A stretch of DNA of 64,000 bases from an uncultured Pelagibacteraceae bacterium (GTDB lineage Bacteria; Pseudomonadota; Alphaproteobacteria; Pelagibacterales; Pelagibacteraceae), in contig CACHOJ010000006.1 in NCBI GenBank assembly GCA_902581405.1, positions 1 through 64,000 of the forward strand. Reading direction: 5' to 3'. A program made the translations under genes and the position numbers. The notes under the pieces were generated by a model. That model was given only the letters and a program-made list of their open reading frames with translations, did no database searches and was not told where the DNA came from. Shown piece by piece: positions 35,330 through 47,018 of the stretch. Numbering within the stretch: position 1 is the first letter of the stretch; each line of letters begins with the position of its first letter.

Positions 35330-37003
35330 ATGAAAATTTTGATCGTAATTTTATCATTTTTAGCACTTCAAACCAGCACATATTCAAGCACTTCTGAAAA
35401 TAATAAATTCAACCAGAAGTACTTATCTAATTATTTTTCTGCTTTAGTCTCATCTGGAAATCAAAAAAACGAAGAAGCACTTGAATACTTTAATTCATCA
35501 AAATTTTTAATTCAAAAACATGATAATTTTTTAAAAAAATATGTTTTTTCCTTAGTTTTAAATGGACAAGTTAAAAAAGGAATAGATCAAATAAAAATTT
35601 CAAAAAATGATATCAACTCAAATACTTTCGAGCTTAATCTTCTATTTTTAGTTGATAGTTTAAAGAAAAAAGATTTTAAGCAAGCAAATAAAAGATTTAA
35701 AGAATTTCAGTTTAATAAAGATGATGGAACATATGAATATGTAATTTATAAAATTTTAAAAGATTTCAATTATCTATTTCTAAAAAAAGAAACTGTTGAG
35801 GATAACAAGTATGGAACATTAAGTTTAATTTCTTCAGCTTTTCAAAATTGTTATTTAAATTCCCCAAACACCAGCTCATATTTTGGAAAATTATTAAATA
35901 GTTCTGATGGTGATTATTCTCGATACATGTTCTTTTATTTTGCAAACTTAATTGAAAATAATGATATTAAAAAAGTTATTAAAGTTTCTAAAACGATCGA
36001 GTCTATTGGTGACAGTATATTATTACATCAAATCAAAGATTGGATAGATAATGCTGAATACAAAAAATTTGAGTCCCATTTTTCATGCTCCAACGAAAAT
36101 GATATTTTAGCAGAGATTTTCTATTTGATAGCTAATTTATTTTCAACACAAAATATTTACGATCAGTCCAATTTTTATTTAAGAATCTCTGAATACTTAA
36201 ATCCTAAGTTTTACTTTAACCAGTCTCTCCTTGCTGAAAATTATTACTTAAATAACAATAACAACCAAGCTACTAAAATTTTAGAAAAATTTAAAAAAAA
36301 AGATAAATTATATTTTTGGTATAAAACAAAAAAGATAGGGAGAATATTATCTGAAGATAATAGTGAGGAAGAGGCTATCAAGTATATAAATAAGAATTTT
36401 AATTCTATAAAAAAACCTACAGAAAAAATACTTTATGATTATGCGAATATAAATAAAGGTTTTGAAAAGTATGAAATTGCAATTGAATATTATACAGAGT
36501 TACTCAAAAATGTTGATCAAAGTTCATATGCAATCTCAAGAATTTTATATAGGAGGGGGAGCAGTTATGAACGAACAGGAAATTATGAGAAGGCTGACAG
36601 AGATTTAATTGAAAGTTTAAAAATGTATCCAAATGAACCATACACATTAAATTATCTAGCTTATAGCTGGTTAGAAAGAAATTATAAAATAGATGAAGCC
36701 ATAAATATGATACAAAAAGCGCACAAACAAAAAGAAAATGATCCATACATCACCGACTCTGTTGGATGGGGATTTTATTTAATTGGTGATTATATCAATG
36801 CTGAAAAATATCTTAAAAAAGCATTACAACTAATGCCAGATGATCCAATTGTTAATGATCATTATGGTGATGTCCTTTGGAAACTAGACAAAAAATTACA
36901 AGCAAAATATTATTGGCAAGCAGTTTTAGGACTTGAAGAGACAGAAGATGAAATGAAATCGAAAGTAAAATTGAAATTATTAGAAGGTTTAGAAAAATCA
37001 TAA
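35330..37003 (+). CDS. Secreted/periplasmic TPR-repeat protein
   Basis: In-frame ATG at 35330 gives signal peptide MKILIVILSFLALQTSTYSS; C-terminal TPRs (ADRDLIESLKMYPNEPYTLNYLAYSW...). Confidence 0.85.
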   Translation: MKILIVILSFLALQTSTYSSTSENNKFNQKYLSNYFSALVSSGNQKNEEALEYFNSSKFLIQKHDNFLKKYVFSLVLNGQVKKGIDQIKISKNDINSNTFELNLLFLVDSLKKKDFKQANKRFKEFQFNKDDGTYEYVIYKILKDFNYLFLKKETVEDNKYGTLSLISSAFQNCYLNSPNTSSYFGKLLNSSDGDYSRYMFFYFANLIENNDIKKVIKVSKTIESIGDSILLHQIKDWIDNAEYKKFESHFSCSNENDILAEIFYLIANLFSTQNIYDQSNFYLRISEYLNPKFYFNQSLLAENYYLNNNNNQATKILEKFKKKDKLYFWYKTKKIGRILSEDNSEEEAIKYINKNFNSIKKPTEKILYDYANINKGFEKYEIAIEYYTELLKNVDQSSYAISRILYRRGSSYERTGNYEKADRDLIESLKMYPNEPYTLNYLAYSWLERNYKIDEAINMIQKAHKQKENDPYITDSVGWGFYLIGDYINAEKYLKKALQLMPDDPIVNDHYGDVLWKLDKKLQAKYYWQAVLGLEETEDEMKSKVKLKLLEGLEKS

Positions 37004-37006
37004 TTA

Positions 37007-37855
37007 ATGAAATTTGAAAAGATTAAATCACATGCAAAAATTAATTTATCTCTAAATGTTCTAGGAAAAAAAAACTCTAAACTTCATAACTTAGAAACTA
37101 TAGTTGGTTTTCTAGACTTACATGACGATATTTACATAAAGAAAACAAATAAAAAAAACCATATAATAAAATTTACTGGAAATTTTTCTAATAAAATTCC
37201 AAAAAAGAATACTATCAGTAATTTATTAAAAGTTTTAGATAAAGCAAAAAAACTAAAAAATCAAAAATATCTTATTTCAATTAAAAAAAATATACCCCAA
37301 GAAGCAGGGTTGGGAGGTGGGTCAATGAATGCAGCTTCCTTAATAAATTATTTGATTAAAAAAAATATAATCTCATTGAAAATGAAGGAAAAACAAAATT
37401 TATGTTCAAAAATTGGTTCAGATGTTATTTTAGGTACAGATCAAAAAAATCTTGTATTAGCTTATAAAAATAAAATAAAAAAAATTAAAAAAAACCTTAA
37501 AATTTTTACTTTGTTGATTAAACCCAATTTTGGTTGTTCTACAAAAAACATATATGCTCAAGTCAGAAATTATTCAAAACCTCAATTTTCTAAAATTAAA
37601 TCAAAAAATATTAAATTCAATTCTCTTTCAAAAATGAAAAATGATTTAGAGCTAATATCTTTGAACATGTATCCAAGACTACGGAAACTTAGAGATTTTT
37701 TTTTGAGTATAGATAAAAATTCTCATGTAAGAATGACAGGATCAGGTTCAACAATTGTGGGATACTTTATGTCCAAAAAAGCCGCACTAAATGCAAAGAA
37801 ATTATTAAAAAAAAAATATAAAAACTATTGGTGTAATTTATCAAAAACTATATAA
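37007..37855 (+). CDS. ispE: 4-diphosphocytidyl-2-C-methyl-D-erythritol kinase
   Basis: 282 aa; KSHAKINLSLNVLGK, IPQEAGLGGGSMNAA, VRMTGSGSTIVGYF. Confidence 0.93.
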   Translation: MKFEKIKSHAKINLSLNVLGKKNSKLHNLETIVGFLDLHDDIYIKKTNKKNHIIKFTGNFSNKIPKKNTISNLLKVLDKAKKLKNQKYLISIKKNIPQEAGLGGGSMNAASLINYLIKKNIISLKMKEKQNLCSKIGSDVILGTDQKNLVLAYKNKIKKIKKNLKIFTLLIKPNFGCSTKNIYAQVRNYSKPQFSKIKSKNIKFNSLSKMKNDLELISLNMYPRLRKLRDFFLSIDKNSHVRMTGSGSTIVGYFMSKKAALNAKKLLKKKYKNYWCNLSKTI

Positions 37856-37886
37856 AGATTTTTTTTGTGATATATGAAATTAATTT

Positions 37887-37961
37887 TGGGGTGTAGCCAA
37901 GTGGTAAGGCAGCGGTTTTTGGTACCGCCATTCCTAGGTTCGAATCCTAGCACCCCAGCCA
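37887..37961 (+). tRNA. tRNA-Gln (anticodon TTG), CCA encoded
   Basis: Acceptor TGGGGTG/CACCCCA, anticodon stem-loop GCGGT-TTTTGGT-ACCGC, T-arm CTAGGTTCGAATCCTAG, discriminator G then CCA. Confidence 0.96.
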
Positions 37962-37964
37962 ATT

Positions 37965-39239
37965 ATGTTTAATTTTTTAAAAAAAATTTTAAAAACCAGC
38001 AGAGAACCTAATCTTAGAGAAAGATCTTTTTCAAAAATATATAATAACACTGAGGTTTCTAAAATTTTTGATGCTATATCAAATTTCAACGAAACCAGTG
38101 AGATTAGATATGTAGGAGGATGTGTTAGAAAAATATTAAATCAAGAAGAAGTAGATGACATAGATTTAGCAGTAAATTTAAATCCAAATGAAGTTAAAGA
38201 ATGTTTGCAATCAAATAATATTAAATTCTTTGAAACAGGAATAGAACACGGAACTATAACAGCTAATTTAGGTAAGAAGAATTTTGAGATTACGTCTTTG
38301 AGAGAGGATGTAGATACTGACGGAAGGCATGCAAATGTTAAATATACCAACGATTGGCTAAAAGACTCATTAAGAAGAGATTTTACATTTAATTCTATTT
38401 ATGCAGACAAAGAGGGCAATCTGTTTGATCCAAATGGTGGAGCCGAACATTTAGAAGAGGGCAAGGTTACATTCATCGGAGATCCAAATAAAAGAATTCA
38501 AGAAGATTACTTAAGAATATTAAGATATGTTAGATTTTTTCTAAATTATAGCAAAGAATCTCATCATTTATCAGTACAAAAATCTATCAAGCAAAATATT
38601 TCAGGCATTGGCAACCTTTCAAAGGAAAGATTAATTAGTGAATTAAAAAAAATTATTTTATCAAAGAGCATTCTAAAAATATCTGAAGACCCTTTTTCTT
38701 TGGAAATTTTAAAAACTATTTTTCCTCAACTCGTAAATTTAAACTGTTTAGGTAAACTAAATAATTATTCAAAAAGTTTATTAAATAAAAAATCATTTGT
38801 TTTTTTGATTTCTTATTTAATAATTGATGAGACGGATAATGCGAATTATTTTTTATTTAAATATAATCTTTCTAACGAAAACAAAAAAAGAATAAAATTT
38901 TTAATTGATAACTATTATCTATTCTCTGAAAAAGATTATTTTAGTAAGAAAAATCTTAAACGAATTTATTATTTTAATGACAAATCTTATGTTATTGATT
39001 TATTAGATTTGAAAATTTTCAATTCTAAAGTGGCATCAAACAAACTCATTGAGTTAAAAAAATATTTTGAAAAATTTGAAAAGCCTATTTTTCCTTTAAA
39101 TTCTAGGGATTTGCTTGACAAATATAAAGCAAAAGAAGGCAAAGATTTTGGACAAAAAATTAAGTTGCTTGAGAATATTTGGTTAAATAATAGCTTTAAA
39201 TTGAGTAAAAAAGAAGTTGATGAAGTTTTTAGTAATTAA
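37965..39239 (+). CDS. tRNA nucleotidyltransferase / poly(A) polymerase family protein
   Basis: 424 aa; [52 protein letters not shown]. Confidence 0.92.
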   Translation: MFNFLKKILKTSREPNLRERSFSKIYNNTEVSKIFDAISNFNETSEIRYVGGCVRKILNQEEVDDIDLAVNLNPNEVKECLQSNNIKFFETGIEHGTITANLGKKNFEITSLREDVDTDGRHANVKYTNDWLKDSLRRDFTFNSIYADKEGNLFDPNGGAEHLEEGKVTFIGDPNKRIQEDYLRILRYVRFFLNYSKESHHLSVQKSIKQNISGIGNLSKERLISELKKIILSKSILKISEDPFSLEILKTIFPQLVNLNCLGKLNNYSKSLLNKKSFVFLISYLIIDETDNANYFLFKYNLSNENKKRIKFLIDNYYLFSEKDYFSKKNLKRIYYFNDKSYVIDLLDLKIFNSKVASNKLIELKKYFEKFEKPIFPLNSRDLLDKYKAKEGKDFGQKIKLLENIWLNNSFKLSKKEVDEVFSN

Positions 39240-39712
39240 ATATATTTAACGTCTTTAATTTCAAAATTTTTAACACCAGCAGGTGTTTTAATTTCAACTA
39301 AATCTCCTTTATTTTTGCCAATCAGACCCATACCTATCGGTGATTTAAAGTATATAAGTTTTTCTTTTAAGTCAGCCTCATCTTTTCCAACAATTTTATA
39401 TTTAACATTTTCGTCGGTATCTAAGTTTTGAAGTAGTATTGTAGAACCAAATATAACTTTTCCATCATTATCTAATTTAGAAACATCAATTACATTAGCT
39501 CTAGCTATAATATCTTCAACTTCTTGAATCCTACCTTCATTATGTGATTGTTGTTCCTTAGCCGCATGATATTCAGCATTTTCTTTTAGATCCCCGTGAG
39601 ACCTTGCCTCGGCTATCGAAGCTACTATTTCAGGTCTTTTTTTTTCTTTTAAAAAAATTAATTCTTCTTTTAATTTTTCTAATCCTCTAACTGTAATGGG
39701 TTCTTTTTCCAT
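39236..39712 (-). CDS. greA: Transcription elongation factor GreA
   Basis: 158 aa; [35 protein letters not shown]. Confidence 0.97.
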   Translation of the reverse strand: MEKEPITVRGLEKLKEELIFLKEKKRPEIVASIAEARSHGDLKENAEYHAAKEQQSHNEGRIQEVEDIIARANVIDVSKLDNDGKVIFGSTILLQNLDTDENVKYKIVGKDEADLKEKLIYFKSPIGMGLIGKNKGDLVEIKTPAGVKNFEIKDVKYI

Positions 39713-39715
39713 ATT

Positions 39716-40543
39716 TTATCTCCATTTTGCAACAGGAGGTAGAGACATTAAAATAGCCTCAACATTTCCATTAGTTTGCAAACCAAATTTTGTACCTCTA
39801 TCGTATAGCAAGTTAAACTCAACATAACGACCTCTTTTTTCTAACTGAATTTCTTTTTGTTTATTTGTCCATTGTTTTTTATATTTTTTTAATATTATCT
39901 CTCTAAAGATATTTTTAAAGCTTATTCCAACTTCCCTGACAAAACTAAAATCCTTTTCCCAATTCTCTTTTTTATAATCAAAGAAAATACCTCCTATTCC
40001 TCTTGGCTCTTTTCTATGGGGTAAGTAAAAATATTCATCACACCATTTTTTATATTTTTTGTAATAGTTTTTATTATGTTTATCACATGAAACTTTTAAT
40101 TCTTTATGAAACCATTTTTCTAAACTTTTATCTTTTAGACAAGGCGTAACATCCATACCTCCACCAAACCATCCATGTGAGGTATAAATATATCTAGTAT
40201 TAAAATGCATTGCTGGAACGTGAGGGTTTTGCATATGCATTACTATTGATATGCCTGATGCCCAAAAACTGGGGTTCTTATCACCACCTGGCATTCTATT
40301 TCTAAATTTTTTTGAAAATTTTCCGTAAACCTCTGAAAAATTCACTCCAACTTTTTCAAAAATTTTTCCATTTTCTAATATTCTAAATTGGCCTCCACCT
40401 TCATTAGATTTTTTTCCTCTTTCCCAATTATTAATTTTAAAAATATTTTTTTTACCCTCTAATTCCTCTATTTCTTGACAAATCACTTCTTGTAAAGTTT
40501 TAAACCAATTTCTAGCTAATTTTTTTTTTATTAATTCGTCCAT
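39716..40543 (-). CDS. hemF: Oxygen-dependent coproporphyrinogen III oxidase
   Basis: 275 aa; HFNTRYIYTSHGWFGGGMDVTPCL, RYVEFNLLYDRGTKFGLQTNGNVEAILMSLPP. Confidence 0.97.
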   Translation of the reverse strand: MDELIKKKLARNWFKTLQEVICQEIEELEGKKNIFKINNWERGKKSNEGGGQFRILENGKIFEKVGVNFSEVYGKFSKKFRNRMPGGDKNPSFWASGISIVMHMQNPHVPAMHFNTRYIYTSHGWFGGGMDVTPCLKDKSLEKWFHKELKVSCDKHNKNYYKKYKKWCDEYFYLPHRKEPRGIGGIFFDYKKENWEKDFSFVREVGISFKNIFREIILKKYKKQWTNKQKEIQLEKRGRYVEFNLLYDRGTKFGLQTNGNVEAILMSLPPVAKWR

Positions 40544-41055
40544 AAATAATTAGTTTGTCTTATATTTTCAGAAAGAATAATTGCAACTGATGAAGCTAAA
40601 TTTAGAGATCTTTTTTTTTCAACCATTGGTATTTTTATTCTATGATTCGCTATTTTATGAACTTTTTGAGGAACACCAGAACTTTCTCTTCCAAATAAAA
40701 GTGTATCTCCATCTTTAAATTTAAAGTCCATATATGTTTTATTTGCTTTAGTTGTCATCAATATTACTCTATCGTTTTTTTTTGCTTTAAAAAAATCCTC
40801 AGAGCTTTTGTACGTTTTGATCATACTTTCATCCAGGTAATCCATCACTACTCTTTTAAAACGCTTATCGCTAAGAAGGAAACCACAAGGCTCAATTATC
40901 TCCAATATTGCACCTAGGCAAGAGCAAGTCCTAGCAATTGCTGCTGTGTTTTGGGGTATATCTGGCTCGTAAAGTGCGATTTTTGGCCTAGAATTATTTG
41001 TTTTGTGTGTCATTCTTGCTATGGAAAAAATATCTTTTTCTTCATATGAAATCAT
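40531..41055 (-). CDS. trmL: tRNA (cytidine/uridine-34 2'-O)-methyltransferase
   Basis: 174 aa SPOUT; ALYEPDIPQNTAAIARTCSCLGA, LLFGRESSGVPQ, RSLNLASSVAIILSE. Confidence 0.93.
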   Translation of the reverse strand: MISYEEKDIFSIARMTHKTNNSRPKIALYEPDIPQNTAAIARTCSCLGAILEIIEPCGFLLSDKRFKRVVMDYLDESMIKTYKSSEDFFKAKKNDRVILMTTKANKTYMDFKFKDGDTLLFGRESSGVPQKVHKIANHRIKIPMVEKKRSLNLASSVAIILSENIRQTNYLWTN

Positions 41056-41081
41056 ATATTAAGAAAAAATTAAAATAATAA

Positions 41082-41600
41082 ATGTCTGACTCAGATAAAA
41101 AAAAACCAAATAGAAGAGACTTCATATTAACGGCAACAACAGCTGCGGGGGCTGTCGGTGTTGGTGCTGCAGTATGGCCATTGGTTGATCAAATGAACCC
41201 CGATGCTTCTGTGAAAGCACTAGCCAGTACCGAGGTAGATGTAAGCTCAGTTCAACCTGGTCAATCGATAACTGTTATATGGAGAGGAAAACCTGTTTTT
41301 ATTAAAAGAAGAACTCAAGATGAAATCGATAGTGCAAGAGCTGTAGATTTAAGCGAATTAAAACATCCAGAAAAAGATGAGGATAGAGCTAAAGATCCAG
41401 AATGGCTTGTTATGCTAGGAGTATGCACTCACCTTGGATGTGTTCCTTTGACAGATAAGGGTGATTACAATGCATGGTTTTGTCCATGCCATGGTTCTCA
41501 CTATGATACATCAGGTAGAATTAGAAAAGGTCCAGCTCCAACAAATATGGAAGTTCCTAAATATGAATTTGTAAATAGTAACACTATAAAAATAGGATAA
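41082..41600 (+). CDS. petA: Ubiquinol-cytochrome c reductase Rieske iron-sulfur subunit
   Basis: 172 aa; N-terminal RRDF Tat-like motif, CTHLGCVP and CPCHGSHYD. Confidence 0.97.
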   Translation: MSDSDKKKPNRRDFILTATTAAGAVGVGAAVWPLVDQMNPDASVKALASTEVDVSSVQPGQSITVIWRGKPVFIKRRTQDEIDSARAVDLSELKHPEKDEDRAKDPEWLVMLGVCTHLGCVPLTDKGDYNAWFCPCHGSHYDTSGRIRKGPAPTNMEVPKYEFVNSNTIKIG

Positions 41601-41611
41601 TAAAAATATAA

Positions 41612-42880
41612 ATGAGTGATCACGAATACACACCGAAGTCAAAAGTTGGAAAATGGTTTAATGATAGACTTCCATTGCTTACATTAGCAAACCATTTAAC
41701 TGACTACCCAACACCAAAAAATCTAAATTACTGGTGGACTTTTGGAGGCATTTTAACTTTTTGTTTAATAACTCAAATCATTACAGGAATTATTTTAGGT
41801 ATGCATTATGTAGCTCATGCTGATTTAGCTTTTCAAAGCGTTGAACATATAATGAGAGATGTAAACTATGGTTGGTTAATAAGATACGTGCATGCAAATG
41901 GTGCTTCAATGTTTTTTTTAGCTGTTTATATTCATATTTTTAGATCTCTATATTATGGATCATATAAATCACCGAGAGAAGTTATTTGGATTATTGGTAT
42001 GTTGATTTATTTTTTAATGATGGCTACTGCATTTATGGGTTACGTTCTACCATGGGGGCAAATGAGTTTCTGGGGTGCAACAGTAATTACAAATTTGTTT
42101 AGTGCCATTCCTTTAGTAGGAGATAGTATAACTACTTGGTTATGGGGAGGTTACTCAGTAGATAATCCAACTTTGACAAGATTTTTTAGTTTGCATTATC
42201 TTTTTCCATTTTTAATTTTAGGATTAGTCATTCTTCATATTTGGGCACTTCATGTCCCAGGAAATAATAATCCGATTGGTATAGATATAAAAAAACCGTC
42301 AAAAGACACTGTTCCTTTTCATCCATACATAGTGATTAAAGATTTATTTGCGCTTTTGATATTTTTAATAATTTTTGCTTTTTTTGTATTCTTTTCACCT
42401 AATATATTAGGACATGCAGACAATTATATCGAGGCAAATCCATTAGTTACACCAGCTCACATAGTGCCAGAGTGGTATCTGTTACCTTTCTATGCGATAC
42501 TGAGATCAGTGCCCGATAAGTTGCTTGGGGTTATAGCGATGTTTGCGGCAATATTTGTATTAGTTATTCTTCCATGGTTAGATACTTCTAAAGTTAGATC
42601 AACTGTCTTTAGACCAATATACAAACAGTTTTACTGGTTTTTAGTAGCAGATGTTTTGATACTTGGATACGTTGGTGCAATGCCAGCAGAAGGACTGTAT
42701 TTATTGATCGCAAGAGTTGCCACTGCTTATTATTTCGCTCATTTTTTAATAATACTTCCATTTTTAGGAATGAAAGAAAAGACTACACCATTACCACTTA
42801 GTATTACAGAGCCTGTGCTAGGAGGTTCTGCTGATATGGCGATGGCTAAAAATAATTCTGATTATAAAGAGAAGTTGTGA
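41612..42880 (+). CDS. petB: Cytochrome b of the bc1 complex
   Basis: 422 aa; [60 protein letters not shown]. Confidence 0.97.
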   Translation: MSDHEYTPKSKVGKWFNDRLPLLTLANHLTDYPTPKNLNYWWTFGGILTFCLITQIITGIILGMHYVAHADLAFQSVEHIMRDVNYGWLIRYVHANGASMFFLAVYIHIFRSLYYGSYKSPREVIWIIGMLIYFLMMATAFMGYVLPWGQMSFWGATVITNLFSAIPLVGDSITTWLWGGYSVDNPTLTRFFSLHYLFPFLILGLVILHIWALHVPGNNNPIGIDIKKPSKDTVPFHPYIVIKDLFALLIFLIIFAFFVFFSPNILGHADNYIEANPLVTPAHIVPEWYLLPFYAILRSVPDKLLGVIAMFAAIFVLVILPWLDTSKVRSTVFRPIYKQFYWFLVADVLILGYVGAMPAEGLYLLIARVATAYYFAHFLIILPFLGMKEKTTPLPLSITEPVLGGSADMAMAKNNSDYKEKL

Positions 42881-43662
42881 AAAACTTTTTCAAATTAATC
42901 ATCTTTGTTACTCTAATTTCAAGTCTATTTTTTTCAAATGTAAACGCTGCTGGTGAGAAACAAGAACTATTGAAAGTTGATTGGAGCTTCAAAAGTTTTT
43001 TTGGAAAGTTTGATAGAGCATCTTTGCAGAGAGGGTATCAGGTCTATTCAGAAGTTTGTGCATCATGTCATTCTTTGAAACATTTAAGTTATAGAAATTT
43101 AGCAGAAAAAGGGGGACCAGAATTCACAGAGCTTGAAGCTAAAGCAATTGCTTCAAATTTTGAAGTTACAGATGGACCAAACAGCGATGGAGAAATGTTT
43201 GAAAGACCTGCAAAACTATCCGACAAATTTGTTATGCCATATGCAAATGTCCAGGAAGCCATAGCAGCTAATGGTGGGGCATATCCACCAGATATGTCAG
43301 TATTAGTAAAAGCTAGAGGTGGTGGAGCAAATTATATTTATTCTGTCTTAATGGGATATGAAGATCCTCCAGCAGGCATGGAACTCGATGATGGTGTATA
43401 TTATAATAAATATATGTACGGTAATAAAATTAAAATGGCATCTCCTTTAGATGATGACATCGTAGAGTATATTGATGGAACAAAAGCAACTGTCGATCAA
43501 ATGGCCAAAGATGTAACAACTTTTTTACAATGGACTGCAGAACCACATCTGGAAACAAGACATAAAATGGGTTTTAGAGTAATAATTTATTTAATAGTAT
43601 TAACTATATTGGTTTACTTTAGTATGAAAAAAATATGGTCACGTATTGAAACGAAAGTTTAA
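42877..43662 (+). CDS. petC: Cytochrome c1
   Basis: 261 aa; signal peptide, [16 protein letters not shown] heme motif, C-terminal TM. Confidence 0.96.
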   Translation: MKNFFKLIIFVTLISSLFFSNVNAAGEKQELLKVDWSFKSFFGKFDRASLQRGYQVYSEVCASCHSLKHLSYRNLAEKGGPEFTELEAKAIASNFEVTDGPNSDGEMFERPAKLSDKFVMPYANVQEAIAANGGAYPPDMSVLVKARGGGANYIYSVLMGYEDPPAGMELDDGVYYNKYMYGNKIKMASPLDDDIVEYIDGTKATVDQMAKDVTTFLQWTAEPHLETRHKMGFRVIIYLIVLTILVYFSMKKIWSRIETKV

Positions 43663-44715
43663 TATATCTCCATCATTAACTATATAATCTTTACCTTCCA
43701 ATCTCATTTTTCCAGCTTCCTTAGATTTTAACCAACCTTTATTTTTTAAAAAATCTTCAAATGATATTGTTTCGGCCCTAATGAAACCCTTTTCAAAATC
43801 AGAGTGAATTTCTCCAGCAGCCATAGGTGCTGTTGAGTCTCTTGTAATTGTCCAAGCCCTTGATTCTTCAGGACCAGATGTAAAAAAAGTTTGTAAACTT
43901 AAAAGATCATATCCTTTTCTAATTAATGAATTAAGACCAGTCTCAGACATGCTTATCATATCCATGTAGTTTTTTTTTTCATTTTCATCTTCAAGTTGAT
44001 TAATTTGATTTTCTATATCTGCTGATATTATTAATGTATTTTCTTCCCCAAATTTTTTTATAAATTCCTTAGTATATTTATTTCCTGATTTAATACTTTC
44101 TTCATCAACATTGCATACATATAGCTTTGGTTTGGTTATAAGAAGACCGCTATTTTTCAAAGTTTTGTGATCAAATCCATTTGTAATTAATGTTAAATCT
44201 TCGTCCTGGTTAATTATTTTTTGTGCTATTTCTAATAATTTTAACTCCTCATTTTCAACGTTTTTTTTATTTTTCTTATCAAGTCTTTTTTGAATAGACT
44301 CTAAATCTGCAAGTTTCATTTCGGTTTCGATTATCTCCAAATCTCTGACTGGATTGACATCGGGATTTACATTTTGAATATCTTCTGAGTCAAAACACCT
44401 TATCATATGAATAATTGCATCAACCTCACGGATATGCGATAAAAATTTGTTACCAAGTCCTTCTCCTTTAGAAGCTCCCTTGACAAGTCCTGCGATATCC
44501 ACAAAGGATATTGTTGTATTTATTTTTTTTTTTGATTCTGAAATGATAGCTAATTGATCAAGTCTTTCATCTGGAACTGCAACTATACCAATATTTGGAT
44601 CAATTGTACAAAAAGGAAAATTTTCTGCTTGTGCTTTAGCTGAGTTAGTCAAGGCATTAAATAAAGTTGATTTACCAACGTTAGGCAATCCAACGATTCC
44701 ACATTTAAAACCCAT
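43639..44715 (-). CDS. ychF: Redox-regulated GTPase/ATPase YchF
   Basis: 358 aa; [40 protein letters not shown]. Confidence 0.97.
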   Translation of the reverse strand: MGFKCGIVGLPNVGKSTLFNALTNSAKAQAENFPFCTIDPNIGIVAVPDERLDQLAIISESKKKINTTISFVDIAGLVKGASKGEGLGNKFLSHIREVDAIIHMIRCFDSEDIQNVNPDVNPVRDLEIIETEMKLADLESIQKRLDKKNKKNVENEELKLLEIAQKIINQDEDLTLITNGFDHKTLKNSGLLITKPKLYVCNVDEESIKSGNKYTKEFIKKFGEENTLIISADIENQINQLEDENEKKNYMDMISMSETGLNSLIRKGYDLLSLQTFFTSGPEESRAWTITRDSTAPMAAGEIHSDFEKGFIRAETISFEDFLKNKGWLKSKEAGKMRLEGKDYIVNDGDILNFRFNT

Positions 44716-45276
44716 TTAATTATTATTAACTGTACTTGAAAATAAATCTAATTTTTTATCAATTAAGATGCTTAGAGAGTCAATAATATTATTGGTAATT
44801 GAGTCCAAGTGAACTTGTTCGTCCTCATTAAAATCGTTCAAAACATAGTCAGAAACAGATATTTTACTCTCTGGTTTGCCTATACCGATACGAACTCTTG
44901 AATATTCCTTCCCAATAAATTTATCAATCGATGCAATACCGTTATGACCTGCACTTGAACCACCAAACTTAGCTTTTATTTTACCAAACTCCACATCTAA
45001 GTCATCATGGAACACAATTACATCTTCAGCATCTATTTTAAAGTATTCAAGTAATTCTCTAATACATATTCCAGAATTATTCATGAATGTTAATGGTTTG
45101 ATTGCATATATTTTCTTATCACCTATATTTCCTGTAGTTAGCAGTCCTTTAAACTTAGGTTTTTGTTTTGATAATCCAAACTTTTGATTTATGGCATCTA
45201 CGATTTTAAAACCAATGTTGTGTCTATTATTCTGACTATTTGGAGTCGGATTTCCTAAACCAACAAGTAACAACAT
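44716..45276 (-). CDS. pth: Peptidyl-tRNA hydrolase
   Basis: 186 aa; LLVGLGNPTPNSQNNRHNIGF, GGSSAGHNGIASI. Confidence 0.96.
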   Translation of the reverse strand: MLLLVGLGNPTPNSQNNRHNIGFKIVDAINQKFGLSKQKPKFKGLLTTGNIGDKKIYAIKPLTFMNNSGICIRELLEYFKIDAEDVIVFHDDLDVEFGKIKAKFGGSSAGHNGIASIDKFIGKEYSRVRIGIGKPESKISVSDYVLNDFNEDEQVHLDSITNNIIDSLSILIDKKLDLFSSTVNNN

Positions 45277-45312
45277 ATCAAATTAAATTTTGAAAAGAAC
45301 TTTCACTATTTA

Positions 45313-46029
45313 TTATTTTTTCTCTGATGAAGATTTATCTTCTTCTTTAGATTTATCACCTTCTGCTTTATCTACCTCAGTTGAAGCTTTTTCTCCACTA
45401 TCAGCACCTGCTTCAACTCCCTCTTTTGCTTCTCCTTCTCCTGTCTCTGCTGGTTTCTCAGGTTCTTTAACAACTGTAGGAGCTGCAACCGTCGCAATCA
45501 CAAAATCTCTTCCTTGAATAGTTGGGGTTACATTTTCTGGCAAATTAATAGATGAGATTTTTATACTTGTTCCTATATCTAATCCTTCCAAATCAACAAC
45601 GAGCTCAGTAGGAATATTTTCTGCAGGACATCTTAGCTCAACTTGACGCCTTACAATATTTAGAACACCTCCTCTTTTAAGTCCTGGGGATAATTCATTA
45701 TTTATAAATTTCACGGGTATTTCTAAAATAATTTTACCACCTTTTACAATTCTCATGAGATCAATATGGATTGGCTCATCAGTAACTGTATCGAAAGAAA
45801 TATTTCTTGTTAAAACCTTCTGTTCTTTACCATCTAGATTTATTGATATTACATTTGATAAAAAATTTTCTTTGTTAATTAAATTTTTAATTTCTTTAGT
45901 TGAGATTGTAATTTTCTGATTTGGATCTTCTCCACCATAAATTATTCCTGGAACATTACCATTATTTCTTAGGTCTTTTACTTGACCCTTGGTTTTAGTA
46001 TCTCTAATTATAGCTTGTATTGTGCTCAT
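45313..46029 (-). CDS. rplY: 50S ribosomal protein L25/CTC family with acidic C-terminal tail
   Basis: 238 aa; VKDLRNNGNVPGIIYGG, IPVKFINNELSPGLKRGGVL; tail rich in E/K/A/S. Confidence 0.94.
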   Translation of the reverse strand: MSTIQAIIRDTKTKGQVKDLRNNGNVPGIIYGGEDPNQKITISTKEIKNLINKENFLSNVISINLDGKEQKVLTRNISFDTVTDEPIHIDLMRIVKGGKIILEIPVKFINNELSPGLKRGGVLNIVRRQVELRCPAENIPTELVVDLEGLDIGTSIKISSINLPENVTPTIQGRDFVIATVAAPTVVKEPEKPAETGEGEAKEGVEAGADSGEKASTEVDKAEGDKSKEEDKSSSEKK

Positions 46030-46071
46030 AAATTGCTGGTTTTTAACTGATGTATGGTAATTTTACAAGAG

Positions 46072-47004
46072 TTATTTAAATAGATCTGAAACAGATGTCG
46101 AATTAGAAATCCTCTTTATAGCTTCAGCTAACAATACTGATATTGATAATACCTCAATATTTCGCGCTTTTTTAAATTTATCTGAACTGTCTATGCTGTC
46201 AGTAATTACTAAATTTTTAATTTTTGAATTTTTAATATTTTTTACCGCATCTCCACTAAAAACGCCGTGAGTAGCATACACATGAACTTCTCTGGCACCT
46301 CTTTTTAGCAATGCATCTGCTGCATTTACTATAGTTCCTCCTGAATCAATTATATCATCAGTCAGGATACAAACTTTATTTTTAACATTTCCAATAACAT
46401 TCATAACTTGTGATTTACCTGGGCTTGGTCTTCTTTTATCAACTATTGCCAAACCAACATCTAATTTTTTTCCTAATGCTCTTGCTCTTTCCACTCCTCC
46501 TACATCAGGCGCAACACAAATTAAATTTTTATTTTTTATTTTTCTTTTTATGTGCTTAGCAAAAATTGGCGTAGCAAATAAGTTATCTACTGGAATATCA
46601 AAAAATCCTTGAATTTGTCCAGCATGTAAATCTACAGTTACTACTCTGTCAGCACCTGCATTAGTTATCAAGTTAGAGACTAATTTTGCAGATATAGATG
46701 TTCTCGGCACAACTTTTCGATCTTGTCTTGCATAACCAAAATATGGTATTACTGCAGTTATATTTTTTGCTGATGATCTTCTTAGTGCATCGATGCACAA
46801 AAGTAATTCCATCAAATTATCATTTGCTGGTGAAGAAACTGATTGAATAATAAAAATACTATTTCCTCTTATATTTTCATTAATTTCGATATATATCTCC
46901 CCATCAGAAAATTTTCTAATACTAGTGTTAACTAATTTATTTTTAAGATTTTTAGAGATTTTACTACTTAACTGTTTGTTGCTATTTCCAGTGAGAATCT
47001 TCAT
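46072..47004 (-). CDS. prs: Ribose-phosphate pyrophosphokinase
   Basis: 310 aa; [41 protein letters not shown]. Confidence 0.97.
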   Translation of the reverse strand: MKILTGNSNKQLSSKISKNLKNKLVNTSIRKFSDGEIYIEINENIRGNSIFIIQSVSSPANDNLMELLLCIDALRRSSAKNITAVIPYFGYARQDRKVVPRTSISAKLVSNLITNAGADRVVTVDLHAGQIQGFFDIPVDNLFATPIFAKHIKRKIKNKNLICVAPDVGGVERARALGKKLDVGLAIVDKRRPSPGKSQVMNVIGNVKNKVCILTDDIIDSGGTIVNAADALLKRGAREVHVYATHGVFSGDAVKNIKNSKIKNLVITDSIDSSDKFKKARNIEVLSISVLLAEAIKRISNSTSVSDLFK

Positions 47005-47018
47005 TATTTGAGAATAAT

